Part shown: positions 62,302-64,000 of the stretch, in pieces
Layout: every line of letters starts with the position of its first letter
Numbering within the stretch: position 1 is the stretch's first letter
Origin: Cupriavidus plantarum
GTDB lineage: Bacteria > Pseudomonadota > Gammaproteobacteria > Burkholderiales > Burkholderiaceae
NCBI RefSeq assembly: GCF_905397285.1
Contig: NZ_CAJPUX010000001.1
Span: 496,001 to 560,000, forward strand
Length of the DNA: 64,000 nucleotides
Direction: 5' to 3'
Program-made: the position numbers and the translations under genes
The notes under the pieces: model-generated
What the model was told of the DNA's origin: nothing
Database searches by the model: none
Seen by the model: the letters and a program-made list of their open reading frames with translations, nothing else

Positions 62302-62731
62302 GCAGCCGGGGGCCGACATCCCCCGCGATGGCACCGTACTTGCCTTCGATTACGGCGAAAAGAAAATTGGCGTGGCATTGGGCAATTTCGTGACCCGCCA
62401 GGCCCGCGCGCTGCTGATCGTCCCCAATATCACCGTCGAAGCCCGCTTCGACGCCGTGTCCGCGCTGATTCGCGAATGGTCGCCCGTGCAGCTCGTGGTC
62501 GGCCTGCCCGTCAACCCGGACGCGTCCCCCGATGAACCGGAACAGCCGTCGATGCGGCTGGCCCGCCGCTTCGGCAACCAGCTCAACGGCCGCTACGGCC
62601 TGCCGGTCAGCTGGGTGGACGAGCGATACTCGTCGCGTATGGCCGCCATGGGCGGCGCGCGGCGCGGCGCGCTCGATGCCGAGGCTGCCCGTATCATCCT
62701 GCAACAGTATTTCGACGAGCTTCCCCTATGA
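62294..62731 (+). CDS. ruvX: Holliday junction resolvase-like RuvX (YqgF)
   Basis: A 145-residue protein with an RNase H fold: [17 protein letters not shown] (about residues 14-30), [10 protein letters not shown] and the VDERYSS segment, which hold the acidic catalytic residues. YqgF proteins process the 5' end of pre-16S rRNA in E. coli; a resolvase role is proposed from the fold. The start overlaps algH by 8 bases and the stop overlaps pyrR by 4 (ATGA), so the three genes are coupled. Confidence 0.93.
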   Translation: MPEQPGADIPRDGTVLAFDYGEKKIGVALGNFVTRQARALLIVPNITVEARFDAVSALIREWSPVQLVVGLPVNPDASPDEPEQPSMRLARRFGNQLNGRYGLPVSWVDERYSSRMAAMGGARRGALDAEAARIILQQYFDELPL

Positions 62732-63252
62732 CGCAGACCTCCACCCCCGACGCCGAGGCGCTCTATCACGCGCTACGCGACCAGGCCCAGGCGCTGATGC
62801 CATCCGCGGACCGCGCGCAGTGGTCGATCGCCGGTATCTATTCCGGCGGCGCCTGGATCGCGGAGCGCCTCGCCGCGGATCTGAAGCTCGGCGAGCACGG
62901 CGTGATCAACGTCGCCTTCCACCGCGACGACTACGCGAAGAAGGGCCTGCACAGCCAGGCCGAGCCGACCACGCTGCCGTTCGCGGTACAGGACCGCAAT
63001 ATCCTGCTGATCGACGACGTGCTGGCCACGGGCCGCACGATCCGCGCCGCGGTCAACGAGCTGTTCGACTACGGCCGCCCCGCACGCGTCGCGCTTGCCG
63101 TGCTGGCCGACCGCGGTGGCCGCGAGCTGCCGGTGGCCGCCGACTTCGCGTCCGCCACGATCGACGTGCCGGCGCACAGCACGCTGGTGCTGTCGCGAGC
63201 GGGCGAGGGCGCGGCCACGCGCTTCTCGTTCGCGACCGAGGCACGCGCCTGA
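62728..63252 (+). CDS. pyrR: PyrR bifunctional pyrimidine regulator/uracil phosphoribosyltransferase
   Basis: A 174-residue protein of the phosphoribosyltransferase fold with the PRPP-binding motif [18 protein letters not shown] (about residues 91-108) and the VAFHRDDY segment. In Gram-positives PyrR binds mRNA; in beta- and gamma-proteobacteria it is often encoded next to pyrB and may bind DNA or act enzymatically. It immediately precedes pyrB (54-base gap). I see no attenuator hairpin in the gap. Confidence 0.93.
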   Translation: MTQTSTPDAEALYHALRDQAQALMPSADRAQWSIAGIYSGGAWIAERLAADLKLGEHGVINVAFHRDDYAKKGLHSQAEPTTLPFAVQDRNILLIDDVLATGRTIRAAVNELFDYGRPARVALAVLADRGGRELPVAADFASATIDVPAHSTLVLSRAGEGAATRFSFATEARA

Positions 63253-63306
63253 TACCCACACGATTTTCCCGACCCGGACCCGACCCCCGCCCGCGCCTGA
63301 CCTGCC

Positions 63307-64000
63307 ATGACCAAGATGTTCCGCAACCCGCAGCTGACCAAGAACGGTGAGCTGAAGCACCTGCTGTCGATCGAAGGGCTGTCGCGTGACATGATCACGC
63401 ACATCCTCGATACCGCCAGCCAGTTCGTCTCGCTGTCGGACTCCGACCGCGACGTCAAGAAGGTGCCGCTGCTGCGCGGCAAGAGCGTGTTCAACCTGTT
63501 CTTCGAGAACTCCACGCGCACGCGCACGACGTTCGAGATCGCCGCCAAGCGGCTGTCCGCGGACGTGCTGAACCTGAACATCAACGCGTCCTCGACGAGC
63601 AAGGGCGAATCACTGCTCGATACCATCAACAATCTGTCGGCCATGTCCGCCGACATGTTCGTGGTGCGCCATGCGAGTTCGGGTGCCCCGTACCTGATCG
63701 CGGAGCACGTGGCCCCGCACGTCCACGTGATCAACGCCGGGGACGGGCGCCACGCGCACCCGACGCAGGGCCTGCTGGACATGTACACGATCCGGCATTT
63801 CAAGAAAGACTTCACGAACCTGACCGTCGCGATCGTCGGCGACATCCTGCACTCGCGGGTGGCGCGCTCGGACATCCACGCGCTGACCACGCTCGGCGTG
63901 CCGGAAGTACGCGCGATCGGTCCGCGCACGCTGCTGCCGTCCGGTCTGGAGCAGATGGGCGTTCGCGTGTTCCACAACATGGAAGAAGGCCTCAAGGGCG
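63307..64000 (+). CDS. pyrB: Aspartate carbamoyltransferase catalytic subunit (partial)
   Basis: The gene starts at 63307 and runs off the right edge after 231 residues. It has the carbamoyl-phosphate-binding loop [15 protein letters not shown] (about residues 61-75), the [12 protein letters not shown] loop and HPTQGLLD. It makes carbamoyl-aspartate, the first committed step of pyrimidine synthesis. Its start lies 54 bases after pyrR. Confidence 0.96.
   Translation, partial: MTKMFRNPQLTKNGELKHLLSIEGLSRDMITHILDTASQFVSLSDSDRDVKKVPLLRGKSVFNLFFENSTRTRTTFEIAAKRLSADVLNLNINASSTSKGESLLDTINNLSAMSADMFVVRHASSGAPYLIAEHVAPHVHVINAGDGRHAHPTQGLLDMYTIRHFKKDFTNLTVAIVGDILHSRVARSDIHALTTLGVPEVRAIGPRTLLPSGLEQMGVRVFHNMEEGLKG

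Overview
The window is high-GC, gene-dense DNA with core chromosomal genes and no tRNA, rRNA, insertion sequence, phage or CRISPR array that I could see. Gene content and order point to the beta-proteobacterial family Burkholderiaceae, most likely Cupriavidus or a close relative. The main reasons are an fdsR-fdsGBAD soluble NAD-dependent formate dehydrogenase locus, a fused hemD-hemX gene, an exbBD-lpxK-trm112-kdsB-adk block and a ppc/hemC/hemDX/hemY arrangement. This assignment is inference from family knowledge; no database search was run.

Layout: 1-7.4 kb holds the end of tsaE, amiC, a BASS-family transporter, a LysR regulator, a methyltransferase divergent from an MmyB-type regulator, and a short-chain dehydrogenase. 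6.7-11.0 kb is an envelope operon on the minus strand (exbB, exbD, lpxK, trm112, kdsB, adk) ending in a clear terminator. 11.0-12.0 kb is a long intergenic region with a striking array of DnaA-box-like sequences. 12.0-16.3 kb has xseA, sodB, a CorA/ZntB transporter and a PPK2. 16.4-23.0 kb is the formate dehydrogenase locus. 23-29.2 kb has mgtC, a lone GT51 transglycosylase, an Ldh-type oxidoreductase, modE, a CYTH protein and modABC. The molybdate importer and its regulator thus sit near the molybdenum-dependent formate dehydrogenase.

29.4-34.7 kb has a deoxyribosyltransferase-like gene and a five-gene overlapping operon (AI-2E-type permease, two half-length pqiA genes, pqiB, pqiC). 34.9-38.0 kb has divergent HPP/CBS and ClC/CBS genes around a perfect inverted repeat. 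38.1-40.7 kb is a putative arginine-to-ornithine-to-proline module (Lrp regulator, ArgZ-like hydrolase, ornithine cyclodeaminase). 40.75-46.5 kb has an HTH plus pseudo-receiver protein and the dctD-dctB-dctA C4-dicarboxylate system with a recognisable sigma-54 promoter. 46.8-51.5 kb has a large MASE1/PAS/GGDEF/EAL protein and a di-haem cytochrome c. 51.5-59.3 kb has ppc and hemC-hemDX-hemY. 59.3-64.0 kb has a photolyase, a pseudouridine synthase, and algH-ruvX-pyrR-pyrB running off the right edge.

The observation I consider most novel is at 11230-11625. Three tandem modules each carry one DnaA-box-like sequence, two inverted DnaA-box-like sequences, an IHF-consensus-like site and a conserved TGCTGC block at identical offsets (0, +26, +37, +63, +93). 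Further DnaA boxes, two of them perfect, lie at 11732-11798. This resembles the logic of the E. coli DnaA-titrating or DnaA-reactivating loci (datA, DARS) and is not next to dnaA or a rep/par locus within this window.
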